12,229 bases of DNA from Planctomycetaceae bacterium TMED10 (GTDB taxonomy: Bacteria; Planctomycetota; Planctomycetia; Pirellulales; UBA7805), in NCBI GenBank assembly GCA_002168195.1, contig NHBP01000041.1, forward strand, positions 79,111 through 91,339, read 5' to 3'. Both the position numbers and the translations under genes were made by a program. Of this stretch, positions 1-8,141 are shown one piece after another. Each line of letters starts with the position of its first letter. Within the stretch, counting starts at the first letter, position 1. The notes under the pieces are model-generated. The model had not been told where the DNA came from. It saw only the letters and a list, made by a program, of their open reading frames with translations, and did no database searches.

Positions 1-2787
1 TTTCTTGACTTTCTTTTCCAAGCCCCGCGTGAATAACTTACCGAGTGGGCCTGTGAGAAGTGCCGGGAGAAAGATTAAATCGCCGACCAATGCCGCAGCC
101 AACAAAAACATCATCAGGTAGCCGAACCGCTGTGTCGGTGTAAAGGTACTGAGCGCAAAGACCCCTAAGCCGAGGCCGCCAATAATGGTCGTTTCAATCA
201 TGGCCGTCGCACATCGTTCGTACGCCATCCGCACGGCACCGCGACGGTCAAGTCCGCTCATGATTCCACGGCGGAACCATGTTAGAAAATGAACCGTATC
301 GTCAACCGCAACGCCCATCGCCACGCTTGCAGTCATCATGGTGCCGATATCGATGAGTGCACCAATCCACCCCATAAATCCAAAGATGATGACGATCGGA
401 AACACGTTCGGAATCATCGAAAGCAGGCCTGCCGTTGGCGAGCGAAGAATGGCAATCATCAATATGCAAATCAGTACAAACGCTAACAGAATGCTATTTA
501 CTAAACCGACCAAAAGTGTCCGCTGAGCCTTGTAAACCAACGGCACGACACCGGTGTAGACCGGCCAGATACCACCTGCTTGTTCTTCTTCGCGGGTTGT
601 TTCAAGCAACCGCATATCACGCGCGTCAATGATTTTATTCGCATGTCGCTTGATAAAATCATCAGCCACGGCAGGATGCGCATCGGCAAAGTAGACGAGA
701 TCAAATTTTTTAAAATACGCTGCGGCCTTCGAGTGCTCTTGATTGGCAGTGATCGCCTTTTTTTGGTTCTGCTCCGCCGTTGCCTGTTTAATCGATGTGA
801 CGCGAACACCCGCCACCCGGAGAAGTTCGCTAAGCGTTTGCAGCATCTCTTTCCGTGATTTCGCCTCGATCGCCTCCTCTGCCCCGTCGCCATCGATCGG
901 CGTCTCGGATGCTGGATCCGTCGGGGTACCGACCAAACAAACACGTTTGCCTCGCAGCGATTCACCTTCCTGCGCTATCGTGCTAATGATTCGCTCGCGT
1001 TCACGATAGGCAGCCAGAAGCGGCATCACGGCATAGCGGATCTCTTCAACAAATTGTCCGTAATCCACATCGCTTAATGCGGGAAGTCGGGCACTGACGC
1101 GAAAGAGTTCTTCACTGCCATCGACACGAAAATAATCTTCTTCCAAAAAGTCCTGGCGATGTTTTTGCAGTGCCGAATTGTATCCCGATCGCTCTGTGAA
1201 CACGCCAAGATTATTTGCTTGTTCCGGCAGCTCGGGGGCAAAAGTTACCATCGATAGTGCACGACCAACGTCCGGAAGTTGTTCAATCCGCTTCTGGATG
1301 CGTTCGACCATTTCCATACGTTCAAGCATGCTCAAACGATAATGCCCATCGGCAGAAAGAATCGACTCCGATCCCTCGCGCATCCGCGAACGATCCATCC
1401 GGAGAACCACTTCCATTGGAACGAGATTTCCCAGGTTTTCTTCAAGCCACGTATAGTTGCGGATAATATTTGCACCCGGATCAAACAGTTTCATCAACTG
1501 GACCGTGGTTTTGGTCTTCGCCAAACCAGCGCCTAAAACGAATAACAGAATCAGGCACAGAATGGTTACCAAAGCATGGCGGTTGATAATCATATCCCCC
1601 ATGCCCAGAAGCAACTTTGAAAAGGGTGTTTTGTGAACTTGACCTTGGTCGCCCTTCTTTTTCTTTTGACGAGGTGGCCAAAGTTGCAATAACGTCGGTA
1701 AGAGGGCAAACAAAACCACCAGCGTGAATAGCACTCCATAAGCCGAGTAAACGCCAAATTTACGAATGGGAATCACTTCGCTCGTAATCAGCGATCCTAA
1801 TCCAAGTGCCGTGGTCACTGCCGCCAGAGTGCAAGGTAGCCAACCGGCCCGCAAAGCTCGCCCCGGCGCGCCTTCTAAACCGGATTCTTCGACCTCGTCT
1901 TGATAGTAGTTGACCAGGTGAATCGCACCGGAGAGTCCAAGCACATAGACCAATGAGGGCAAAACCAACAAGACGGCATCCATTAGACCGCCAGTAACAT
2001 AGACGATCATCAGACTGCACGCGGCTCCGTAGACACCGCAAAAGAAGACCATTGCCGTGACGCGCTTGCTACGGAAACAGTAATAAGAGAGGCCGAGTCC
2101 CACTAAGGCAGAGAGACCGACCAATCGCATCAACGTAATCTCACCCTCGTCATCGATCGCGACATTATCCACGGGGGGGCCGCCGATACGGATTTCCGCT
2201 TTATCGAGGCCGCAGGATGAGCTCGCTATCTTGAAAAGCAATCCATCCTCACGTCCCATTAAAATACGGGTCAATGGCCAGGAGTTGCCCAATCCTGCCC
2301 GTAAATTATCTTCTGCACCGTCGGTCAATGTGGCGACCAGACAGGTTGTTTCGCCATCGGGGCCGATCAATGCCCCCTGCATGCGATCAAGGGCCTCGCG
2401 GCGTCTGAGTTTGAGATTTCCCTTCGGATCGGTCATCTGTGCAAGCACCTGAGGACCGGTAATTACGCTCTTGAAAAATTTCCTTTGTGGCAGATCAGCA
2501 TTTTCTGCTGTGTCGGGAGGCACAAGCGCGTGGGCTAACTTTTCAATCCGCGGATCGTCCAGCGTGCAACCGGGCCAACTGATGACCACAAATTGTTCAC
2601 CCAAAAATTGCTTCCGAAACCAGTCCAGTTCCCGCGTCTCTTCAAATCCATCGGGAAGCCAAGCCTTGACATCGTTTTTATTATTTTCCAGGGCAATCCG
2701 GGCACCGCGCAACACGATGGGCAGCAGAAAAATGGCTGCCAGTAACAGCAAGAAAGCGTTGCGCGTAAAGAAAGCCGGTTTCTGCAT
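1..2787 (-). CDS. RND superfamily (MMPL-type) exporter, partial at C-terminus
   Basis: Inner-membrane proton-driven exporter of the RND superfamily (MMPL/COG1033-like); the substrate is unknown but relatives move lipids and other hydrophobic molecules. One uninterrupted frame of 929 codons runs from ATG at 2787 off the left edge. The fragment already ends in a basic cytosolic tail after the last membrane helix, so only a few residues are probably missing. Layout: helix 1 at residues 11-26, a large extracytoplasmic loop to about 215, five helices to about 365, a Lys-rich cytosolic link (KKKK), helix 7 near 403-420, a second large loop to about 740, then the last helix bundle. The second half carries SVAMGVAVDDTVHFL with the Asp pair at 829-830, expected to form the proton relay. 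The matching place in the first half reads VLGLSGAIHLVNYY, with Ser286-Gly287 in place of acids. The start overlaps the stop of the upstream barrel gene (TAATG), so the two are probably translationally coupled. An in-frame ATG two codons upstream (2793) is an alternative start. Confidence 0.9.
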   Translation of the reverse strand, partial: MQKPAFFTRNAFLLLLAAIFLLPIVLRGARIALENNKNDVKAWLPDGFEETRELDWFRKQFLGEQFVVISWPGCTLDDPRIEKLAHALVPPDTAENADLPQRKFFKSVITGPQVLAQMTDPKGNLKLRRREALDRMQGALIGPDGETTCLVATLTDGAEDNLRAGLGNSWPLTRILMGREDGLLFKIASSSCGLDKAEIRIGGPPVDNVAIDDEGEITLMRLVGLSALVGLGLSYYCFRSKRVTAMVFFCGVYGAACSLMIVYVTGGLMDAVLLVLPSLVYVLGLSGAIHLVNYYQDEVEESGLEGAPGRALRAGWLPCTLAAVTTALGLGSLITSEVIPIRKFGVYSAYGVLFTLVVLFALLPTLLQLWPPRQKKKKGDQGQVHKTPFSKLLLGMGDMIINRHALVTILCLILLFVLGAGLAKTKTTVQLMKLFDPGANIIRNYTWLEENLGNLVPMEVVLRMDRSRMREGSESILSADGHYRLSMLERMEMVERIQKRIEQLPDVGRALSMVTFAPELPEQANNLGVFTERSGYNSALQKHRQDFLEEDYFRVDGSEELFRVSARLPALSDVDYGQFVEEIRYAVMPLLAAYRERERIISTIAQEGESLRGKRVCLVGTPTDPASETPIDGDGAEEAIEAKSRKEMLQTLSELLRVAGVRVTSIKQATAEQNQKKAITANQEHSKAAAYFKKFDLVYFADAHPAVADDFIKRHANKIIDARDMRLLETTREEEQAGGIWPVYTGVVPLVYKAQRTLLVGLVNSILLAFVLICILMIAILRSPTAGLLSMIPNVFPIVIIFGFMGWIGALIDIGTMMTASVAMGVAVDDTVHFLTWFRRGIMSGLDRRGAVRMAYERCATAMIETTIIGGLGLGVFALSTFTPTQRFGYLMMFLLAAALVGDLIFLPALLTGPLGKLFTRGLEKKVKK

Positions 2788-4379
2788 TACCATACCCACT
2801 GCCCGGCAAGGGACAGCCCTGTGAAGTAGACGTTACCGCCTGCGTTAATTTTTGATCGCGCCGGTTCGAAGTGAAGCTGATAGGGCGCCATCGCCAGACC
2901 GTTGATCCAGAACTGGTCCCATGACAAACGGAAACTCAAATTCGGATTCACGTTATACTGCGTAAAAAGTTTGCTTTCTAAAAATGCGGCATAAACACTC
3001 GCATTCTGTTTGCCTCGATATCTCCAGCTAACCTGATTTACACCTGGACCGGGCCCGAGGCCTGGAAGATTTGTGGCAAAACTATATGAGAGGGGCTGAC
3101 CCGCATCTTCATAGACGGTATTCGGAAAATTAGCACTATCTCCCGTTCCATCAATTTTGCGTTGCATGTTTGCAAAGTTAATGTAGGCGCCTGCTTTACC
3201 CATCGCACCCGCACTCCACGTCTTTGTTTCCCACGTATAGCTGCCGCCGAATTGCAATCCGAAGAGTTTATTACCCGTGTCGACGTCGTAGGTGCCCCTA
3301 TCCAAATTATTTCTTGATTGGCTTAACCAGAATAGGCGCTCTTTAATCCCGATATAACGCATTCCGGCAAAGAACGATGGTACGCCTCCATCGGTAAGCT
3401 GTCGAGACCAAGTTCCATCAGGCATCGCTACCATGCGATCTCTCCCGGGACGATGAGACAGGCGTACATTGACCTCAAAGCTATTGAAAGTACTTGAATA
3501 TTCAAATTCCTGTGAATCGACCGCGTCAAACCCAGGAATCAATGTGACGCCCAAGGGGACTTGAGCACCACCGAATGTAATCCGCCCTGATGAACTTCCA
3601 CCAGGACCATCAAGGTTTAGGGCAGTAAAAAGTTCACGCCTATCTGCGCTTGCCAGACGCAGATCGGTCTGCCAGTCGAGCAGCCCTAAAAATCCAAACT
3701 CCACACTCGCGTCGCGGTTAAAATAATCGCGGCCCAAAAAACGCCCGATCGTCAGGCCGAGACCCGGTTCAAAGCGAAATCCTTTGTGCCGTGTGGTGAT
3801 CGATCTGATCGGCACATCCAGCAAAGTAAGACCGCCCGGAGTGATACCAAGCCCAGACAGGTCTTTGGCAAGGACTTTTGGCTTACCACTTGATCTCCAA
3901 ATACCCTCGGCCGTTGCGTTGACATACCAGCTGCCGTTGCGATACCAATCGCTACTGCTAAAGACGGGAGCCAAAAAGTCACCGATCTGGTATTCTTCCG
4001 GTTCATTGTACATAGCGTCTTCAGAAACCCAGTCTTCGCCTTCTGTTTCTTGCGACGAACTGTCCGATTCACCGTTAACGCTGTCGGCAGCATCAGCACC
4101 ATTGGCGATACTTTGCGTAGATTCTGACGTGCCTGACGATGCAGAACCGGATTCTCCAGAATCCACCTGCGCCGGACTCGGCAGGGGTAGCCGATAGGGT
4201 GGCACTTCACTTTCCTTTGACCCGGCATCACCCGACGAATCAGGGAAGTCGAGCGGCGGGAGATCTTCCATTGCCAATTGCCAAGGGTCTTGCGCAGCGG
4301 CCGACATTGTGATCGAGGCACAAGCCGTGATCAGCAAAAAGAGCGTTGCCAAACGCTGGCAATCAATTAGTCGGTGCAA
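2787..4379 (-). CDS. Secreted outer-membrane beta-barrel protein, BBP7-like
   Basis: Predicted outer-membrane beta-barrel of 530 residues, resembling the BBP7 (DUF1551) family that is expanded in planctomycetes. That assignment comes from general resemblance (a WYVNATAEGIW first strand, GMRYIGIKERLFW, LFGLQFGGSY), not from a search. The N-terminus has a signal sequence: polar residues 1-9, hydrophobic 10-19, then AAAQD near 27-31, a plausible signal peptidase I site. ITAC at 17-20 also fits a lipobox, so a lipoprotein cannot be excluded. Residues about 40-130 are a low-complexity linker rich in Ser, Asp, Glu and Pro. The rest (about 145-530) has alternating aromatic and glycine-rich strands, and the chain ends in QWVW, an aromatic terminus typical of BAM-assembled barrels. 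The start is UUG at 4379 because it has GAGGA seven bases upstream and opens directly into the signal peptide. A further UUG at 4451 would add 24 unlikely residues. The gene is co-directional and overlapping with the RND exporter. Confidence 0.72.
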   Translation of the reverse strand: MHRLIDCQRLATLFLLITACASITMSAAAQDPWQLAMEDLPPLDFPDSSGDAGSKESEVPPYRLPLPSPAQVDSGESGSASSGTSESTQSIANGADAADSVNGESDSSSQETEGEDWVSEDAMYNEPEEYQIGDFLAPVFSSSDWYRNGSWYVNATAEGIWRSSGKPKVLAKDLSGLGITPGGLTLLDVPIRSITTRHKGFRFEPGLGLTIGRFLGRDYFNRDASVEFGFLGLLDWQTDLRLASADRRELFTALNLDGPGGSSSGRITFGGAQVPLGVTLIPGFDAVDSQEFEYSSTFNSFEVNVRLSHRPGRDRMVAMPDGTWSRQLTDGGVPSFFAGMRYIGIKERLFWLSQSRNNLDRGTYDVDTGNKLFGLQFGGSYTWETKTWSAGAMGKAGAYINFANMQRKIDGTGDSANFPNTVYEDAGQPLSYSFATNLPGLGPGPGVNQVSWRYRGKQNASVYAAFLESKLFTQYNVNPNLSFRLSWDQFWINGLAMAPYQLHFEPARSKINAGGNVYFTGLSLAGQWVW

Positions 4380-4386
4380 GGTGTTA

Positions 4387-4391
4387 TCCTC
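4387..4391 (-). promoter_or_regulatory. Ribosome binding site deciding a UUG start
   Basis: On the minus strand GAGGA lies seven bases before the TTG at 4379-4377. There is no ATG or GTG before the signal-peptide core in this frame, so this site is the main argument for the UUG start of the barrel gene. Confidence 0.6.
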
Positions 4392-4640
4392 ATCGAACGA
4401 TCCCTCTGGCTCGCCTTTCCACCGACACCGGTGGGCGGCGCAATTCCCCAACCACCATCAACGCATGAAAATTGGGGCTTCAAACGGGTAATCGACCAGT
4501 TTCCGTGGGTCTCGCTAGGAATAATCGTCAAAATCCGAAAAATCGCTACAGCTTTCCTATTTGTTATAGATCACCGAAAAAGGTCCAAACCATCTCAAGG
4601 GAGTCTGAACTGCCAAAAACGTGGGGTTTTCCCGGGTGAG

Positions 4641-4670
4641 TTGTCGGCTCCACGCCCTGGGGTTTATGCT
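4641..4670 (+). promoter_or_regulatory. Possible sigma70-type promoter for the SEC-C gene
   Basis: TTGTCG (4641-4646) and TATGCT (4665-4670) are separated by 18 bases and lie 64 bases before the proposed ATG. Each hexamer matches the sigma70 consensus at four of six positions, so this is a weak candidate supported mainly by its placement. Confidence 0.3.
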
Positions 4671-4733
4671 GTCATACTTGCATTTTGCCCCACGCGACCC
4701 TTTTGCGGTCCCACTTCTTCCAGAAAGTCCAGT

Positions 4734-6881
4734 ATGCCGTTCGATCGTTACATGCCCTGCCCATGCGGTACGGGAAAAAAGGTGAAATTCTGCTGCGAGG
4801 ATCTCCTCAGTGAGCTTGAGGCCATTCAAAAAATGCTCGAGGGGGAGCAACGGTTAGCATGCCTTGAATACATCGACAAGCTTCTTGAAACGCATCCTGA
4901 TCGCGCATGCTTGCTTGCTATCAAAACTTTGTTGCATTACGAAATGCAACAAAGTGAGCCGCTAGAAAAAACGTTACAACACTTCGAAGAAAAACATCCC
5001 GAGAACCCGATCGCTGCTGCCGAACGCGCGATTCAGTTGGCCGAATCGGGAGATGTCACACAAGCGGTTTTAAAACTGCAGCAGGCGCTCGCAACGGTCA
5101 TTGAACAAATGCCGATTCGGGTTTATGAAGCCATCGGTATTTTAGGACGTGCCCTGTTGGCAGAAGGCAATGTTTTGGCCGCTCGAGCTCATCTTCTCTT
5201 ACAGGCATCGATTGGTGGCTCAGAAGATCCACGCGCCATGTCCTTACTGGCCCCACTCATCCGTTCCCCCGAAGTTCCCCTGCTCCTGCGCGATGAGCAA
5301 CAACTTCTTAATGCGAGCAACGAATCTGCCGAAGTGCAAGCGGCCGTCGCGTTGGCGGCGAAAGGGCGTTGGCTTGAAAGTGCCGATCAATTAGCAGCCT
5401 TGGCACAGCAGGCAGCATCACCGGTCATTATGGGAAATTTGGCGATCCTGCAATCGTGGTTAGCCCAGGTAGAGCAGGCGACGGCCAGTTGGAAAAGCTA
5501 TGCCGCGATGGATTTGCTCGATCCAGATCAGGCGATCGAAGCGGAGGCAATTGGACAACTGATTGACCCCAAGGCCGATTTCACCACCGTGGCACTCGTT
5601 TGCCACACCTTAGAGATAGATAATGTCGATTCCTTCGTTGCAGTCTTTTCGGCCAATCGGCAAACGGAAGTGTTGGGTGACACTCAAGCGGGCCCGCTTC
5701 AAGAAGAAGGACAACCACCACCCCGATGTGTGTTTTTACTTTTAGATAGAGAAATGCCAAGCAGTGGGGCAGACCTTGTCCTGGAAGACCTTCCCTGTGT
5801 GCTTGGTCAAGGTTATCTATTTGGACGAGAAACCGATCGCAGTGCGCGACTTGAGTTTGTTCTCTATCAGGACGAGCAAGCTACCTCGACTCTAGAGTTA
5901 CTCGACAAAATAGCTGATGGAAAACTGCAAGACGGTGGCAATCAACAAGTTTTGAGTGAAGTTCCTGATATTGAACGAAAGATGGCGATGCAGACACGCG
6001 TACCACCCGATACGCCGATAGCAGACCGCGAAAGACTCTCTGGCGAGAAACAGCGGTGGGCGATCTTTAACGTCTGGCCGGATCTACCCCAACCCGCATT
6101 GGCCGGGAATACACCGCGCGAAATAGCGGAAAAGGACCGGGAAAGTCGCAGCCTTCGGGCAGCCGTTCTGGTCCTCGAAACGTCACATGCCACGGCGGGC
6201 GAAATCATTGATTTCAATCGCTTACGCGAGGAACTTCAATTACCACTACCGCAGCCGATATCTCCTGAGGGGACTGATCCAGACCGGTTACCGATGGTGC
6301 GCATGCATCGCGTGACAGTTGACGCCATGTCCGATGAATGGTTGCTGCATGCGTATCGACGCGCTGCCATGCTCGCTGCGACCAGTGTCTTGGCACAACT
6401 GGCCCCGGAAGTGATCAACCGTGAAAGCATGGGTGGCACAGTCGATAAAGCGGAGGCATGTGGACTTCTTGCCGGCGGATCCCCGACAAGTGAACAAGCA
6501 ATCGAGTGGTTGACCAAGGCACGAGAATGGGCGGCCAGAGAAAAAGAGTCGCCGGCCCGCTGGTTGCTGGCCGAATTGGATTTACGGCTACGGCGGGGCG
6601 AAGCTGCCGAAGCCCAGGGACTGCTACAAGAAATCCAAACCGATCACATGCGTGAACCGGGCATTGCGCAAACACTTTATGAATTACTTGCACGGTATGG
6701 CATTATTGATCCACGTGCGGCAAACCCCGCCAACATGCCATCTCCGACTCCGCCCCAAACTGGGGATGTCGCGAGCGCCGATCCAAACACGACAGCAGGT
6801 GGCGAACAAAAAATCTGGACACCCGACGGTGCTCCATCAGGTGAACAAAAGAAATCAGCCATCTGGACACCCGATGACTGA
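4734..6881 (+). CDS. SEC-C zinc-motif protein with helical (TPR-like) repeats, unknown function
   Basis: A 715-residue, probably cytosolic protein of unknown function. Residues 8-21 form a SEC-C motif (PCPCGTGKKVKFCC) with zinc ligands Cys9, Cys11, Cys20 and Cys21. This is the motif found at the SecA C-terminus, where it contacts SecB and ribosomes, and in many unrelated bacterial proteins. It is followed from about residue 30 to 330 by amphipathic helix pairs with TPR-like character (LEGEQRLACLEYIDKLLETHP, then Ala/Leu-rich pairs), a less regular central part, and another Ala-rich helical stretch at about 570-665. No catalytic motif or signal peptide was seen. The tail is Pro/Thr-rich and ends in two copies of an EQK...IWTPD unit. 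The start at 4734 places the SEC-C motif right at the N-terminus, as usual in such proteins; the frame stays open 120 codons upstream without family features. The Shine-Dalgarno sequence is weak. ribD follows 69 bases downstream and may share the transcript. Confidence 0.85.
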   Translation: MPFDRYMPCPCGTGKKVKFCCEDLLSELEAIQKMLEGEQRLACLEYIDKLLETHPDRACLLAIKTLLHYEMQQSEPLEKTLQHFEEKHPENPIAAAERAIQLAESGDVTQAVLKLQQALATVIEQMPIRVYEAIGILGRALLAEGNVLAARAHLLLQASIGGSEDPRAMSLLAPLIRSPEVPLLLRDEQQLLNASNESAEVQAAVALAAKGRWLESADQLAALAQQAASPVIMGNLAILQSWLAQVEQATASWKSYAAMDLLDPDQAIEAEAIGQLIDPKADFTTVALVCHTLEIDNVDSFVAVFSANRQTEVLGDTQAGPLQEEGQPPPRCVFLLLDREMPSSGADLVLEDLPCVLGQGYLFGRETDRSARLEFVLYQDEQATSTLELLDKIADGKLQDGGNQQVLSEVPDIERKMAMQTRVPPDTPIADRERLSGEKQRWAIFNVWPDLPQPALAGNTPREIAEKDRESRSLRAAVLVLETSHATAGEIIDFNRLREELQLPLPQPISPEGTDPDRLPMVRMHRVTVDAMSDEWLLHAYRRAAMLAATSVLAQLAPEVINRESMGGTVDKAEACGLLAGGSPTSEQAIEWLTKAREWAAREKESPARWLLAELDLRLRRGEAAEAQGLLQEIQTDHMREPGIAQTLYELLARYGIIDPRAANPANMPSPTPPQTGDVASADPNTTAGGEQKIWTPDGAPSGEQKKSAIWTPDD
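4926..4955. repeat. Perfect 12-bp inverted repeat inside the SEC-C gene
   Basis: Arms ACTTTGTTGCAT (4926-4937) and ATGCAACAAAGT (4944-4955) are exact reverse complements around a six-base loop (TACGAA). In the mRNA this would form a stable hairpin about 65 codons into the coding region. No T-run follows, so it is not an intrinsic terminator. Confidence 0.85.
6801..6874 (+). repeat. Short imperfect direct repeat encoding the IWTPD tail
   Basis: ATCTGGACACCCGA occurs exactly at 6813-6826 and again at 6861-6874, each preceded by GGYGAACAAAA (6801 and 6840). The first copy lacks an in-frame stretch coding for about three residues. The result is two C-terminal peptide copies, EQKIWTPD and EQKKSAIWTPD, 16 codons apart, which suggests a small in-frame duplication. 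Confidence 0.85.
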
Positions 6882-6950
6882 CCCAGCATTTTGTCAGATA
6901 GCCCCGAGAGCTAAACGTCGAGTTCTTCGTTTCGCCAGAATTCACCCGTA

Positions 6951-8063
6951 ATGAATGAAAAGCAAAATGATTATCGTTGGATGCAACGCGCTTTAACGCT
7001 CGCTCGGCAAGGAGAAGGGCGAGTTGAGCCGAACCCGATGGTCGGCTGCGTTATCACGCAAGGCGAAAAAATCGTGGGCGAAGGTTTCCACACCGCGTTT
7101 GGCGCCGCGCATGCCGAAGTTGAGGCCATACGTAACGCGGGCACGCTGGCCGATGGTGGAAATCTCTATGTGAACCTTGAGCCCTGTTGTCATCAGGGGA
7201 AAACAGGGCCCTGTACAGAAGCCATTCTGGCGGCAAATATAGCTCGCGTCGTTGTGGCCAATACGGATCCCTTCCCACAAGTCGCCGGTTCTGGTCTAGC
7301 AGCACTTGCGGCGCAAGGGATTGAAGTCACTACGGGCGTTGCCCTTGAGGAAGCAGAGGAATTAAATGCACCCTATTTCCACTATCTTCAAACCAAAAGG
7401 CCATGGGTGATTGCCAAGTGGGCAATGTCGCTCGACGGAAAAATTGCAACGCACCGCGGCGATAGCCGTTGGATTTCGAATTCGAGTTCTCGCAAAATTG
7501 TGCATCAAATTCGCGGACGCGTCGACGGCATTCTTATCGGTCGGCGCACAGCCGAATTGGATGATCCACAACTTACAGCGCGACCCCCGGGACCGCGGAC
7601 CGCGCTGCGGGTTGTGCTTGATTCACAAGCTCAACTCAGCAGTGATTCGCAATTGGTCCGTTCGGCAGGTGAAATACCATTGCTCGTCGTCACCAGTGAA
7701 AAAGCCCCTGCCGAAGAAGCGTCCCGACTCAAAAACGCTGGCTGTGAAGTTGTCAAAATAGAACAGGATCAAACGACGAACCCCTTGCATGCGCTACTCA
7801 CATTACTCGGCAAACGTGAAATGACAAATCTCTTGGTCGAGGGTGGCGGAAACGTCTTGGGAAGTTTTCTCGATGCGGGGCTCATCAACGAAGTCCATAC
7901 GTTTGTTGCGCCCCTCATGATCGGCGGTGAGGGCATTTCCGCGGTATCTGGCAAGGGCATCGACCAGATGGAACGTGCATATCGCCTGGAAAATTGCCAG
8001 ATAGAACAAATAGAAAGCGATATGTATATCTCCGGCCGTTTTCCACGAGAAAAAGATAGTTAA
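6951..8063 (+). CDS. ribD: Bifunctional riboflavin biosynthesis deaminase/reductase RibD
   Basis: Catalyses the second and third steps of riboflavin synthesis from GTP in the cytosol: deamination of the diaminopyrimidinone ribosylphosphate, then NADPH-dependent reduction of the ribose side chain. The N-terminal cytidine-deaminase-like domain (about 1-145) has the zinc site HAE (His54, catalytic Glu56) and PCCHQGKTGPC (Cys79, Cys88), with the same spacing as E. coli RibD His50/Glu52/Cys75/Cys84. The C-terminal reductase domain (about 150-370) begins with KWAMSLDGKIA, continues with DSRWISN and GRRTAELDDPQL, and includes LLVEGGGNVLGSF. The length of 370 is normal for the family and both activities look intact. 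The ATG at 6951 gives a four-residue offset to the E. coli protein, which supports it, although no good Shine-Dalgarno sequence precedes it. No FMN riboswitch signature is visible in the 69-base upstream gap, and no other rib genes are adjacent. Confidence 0.97.
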   Translation: MNEKQNDYRWMQRALTLARQGEGRVEPNPMVGCVITQGEKIVGEGFHTAFGAAHAEVEAIRNAGTLADGGNLYVNLEPCCHQGKTGPCTEAILAANIARVVVANTDPFPQVAGSGLAALAAQGIEVTTGVALEEAEELNAPYFHYLQTKRPWVIAKWAMSLDGKIATHRGDSRWISNSSSRKIVHQIRGRVDGILIGRRTAELDDPQLTARPPGPRTALRVVLDSQAQLSSDSQLVRSAGEIPLLVVTSEKAPAEEASRLKNAGCEVVKIEQDQTTNPLHALLTLLGKREMTNLLVEGGGNVLGSFLDAGLINEVHTFVAPLMIGGEGISAVSGKGIDQMERAYRLENCQIEQIESDMYISGRFPREKDS

Positions 8064-8141
8064 AGCGGAATAAAGCTTCCTATTTTGATTATTCTCTCAC
8101 GCCTTCTTTATCACCTTCAGGGCCCGCAAAATACCTTTTTC

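Larger units (their letters stand above)
4380..4733. other. Divergent intergenic region
   Basis: No gene is supported in these 354 bases between the divergent barrel and SEC-C genes, so promoters for both should lie here. Visible items are a CCCCAA (4446-4451) / TTGGGG (4472-4477) inverted repeat with a 20-base spacer, which could be an operator; a CACCGGTG palindrome at 4426-4433; and, on the minus strand, TATAAC (4568-4563) as a possible -10 box without a good -35 box. The plus-strand frame of the SEC-C gene stays open across this stretch, but the translation there has no recognisable character. Confidence 0.5.

Noticed and set aside
501-965. 154-residue minus-strand open frame
   Set aside because: It is an out-of-frame shadow within the RND exporter, which has membrane-helix and MMPL motifs in its own frame.
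3752-4321. 189-residue minus-strand open frame
   Set aside because: Out-of-frame shadow of the barrel gene; Arg-rich and without features.
4374-4733. N-terminal extension of the SEC-C protein (120 extra codons)
   Set aside because: The extension has no domain character, begins with GTG, overlaps the start region of the divergent gene, and would move the SEC-C motif away from its usual N-terminal place.
6882-6950. FMN riboswitch before ribD
   Set aside because: The gap is only 69 bases and shows none of the conserved RFN element sequences.
8064-8096. Intrinsic terminator after ribD
   Set aside because: Only a four-pair GGAA/TTCC stem precedes a mixed T-rich stretch; too weak to call.
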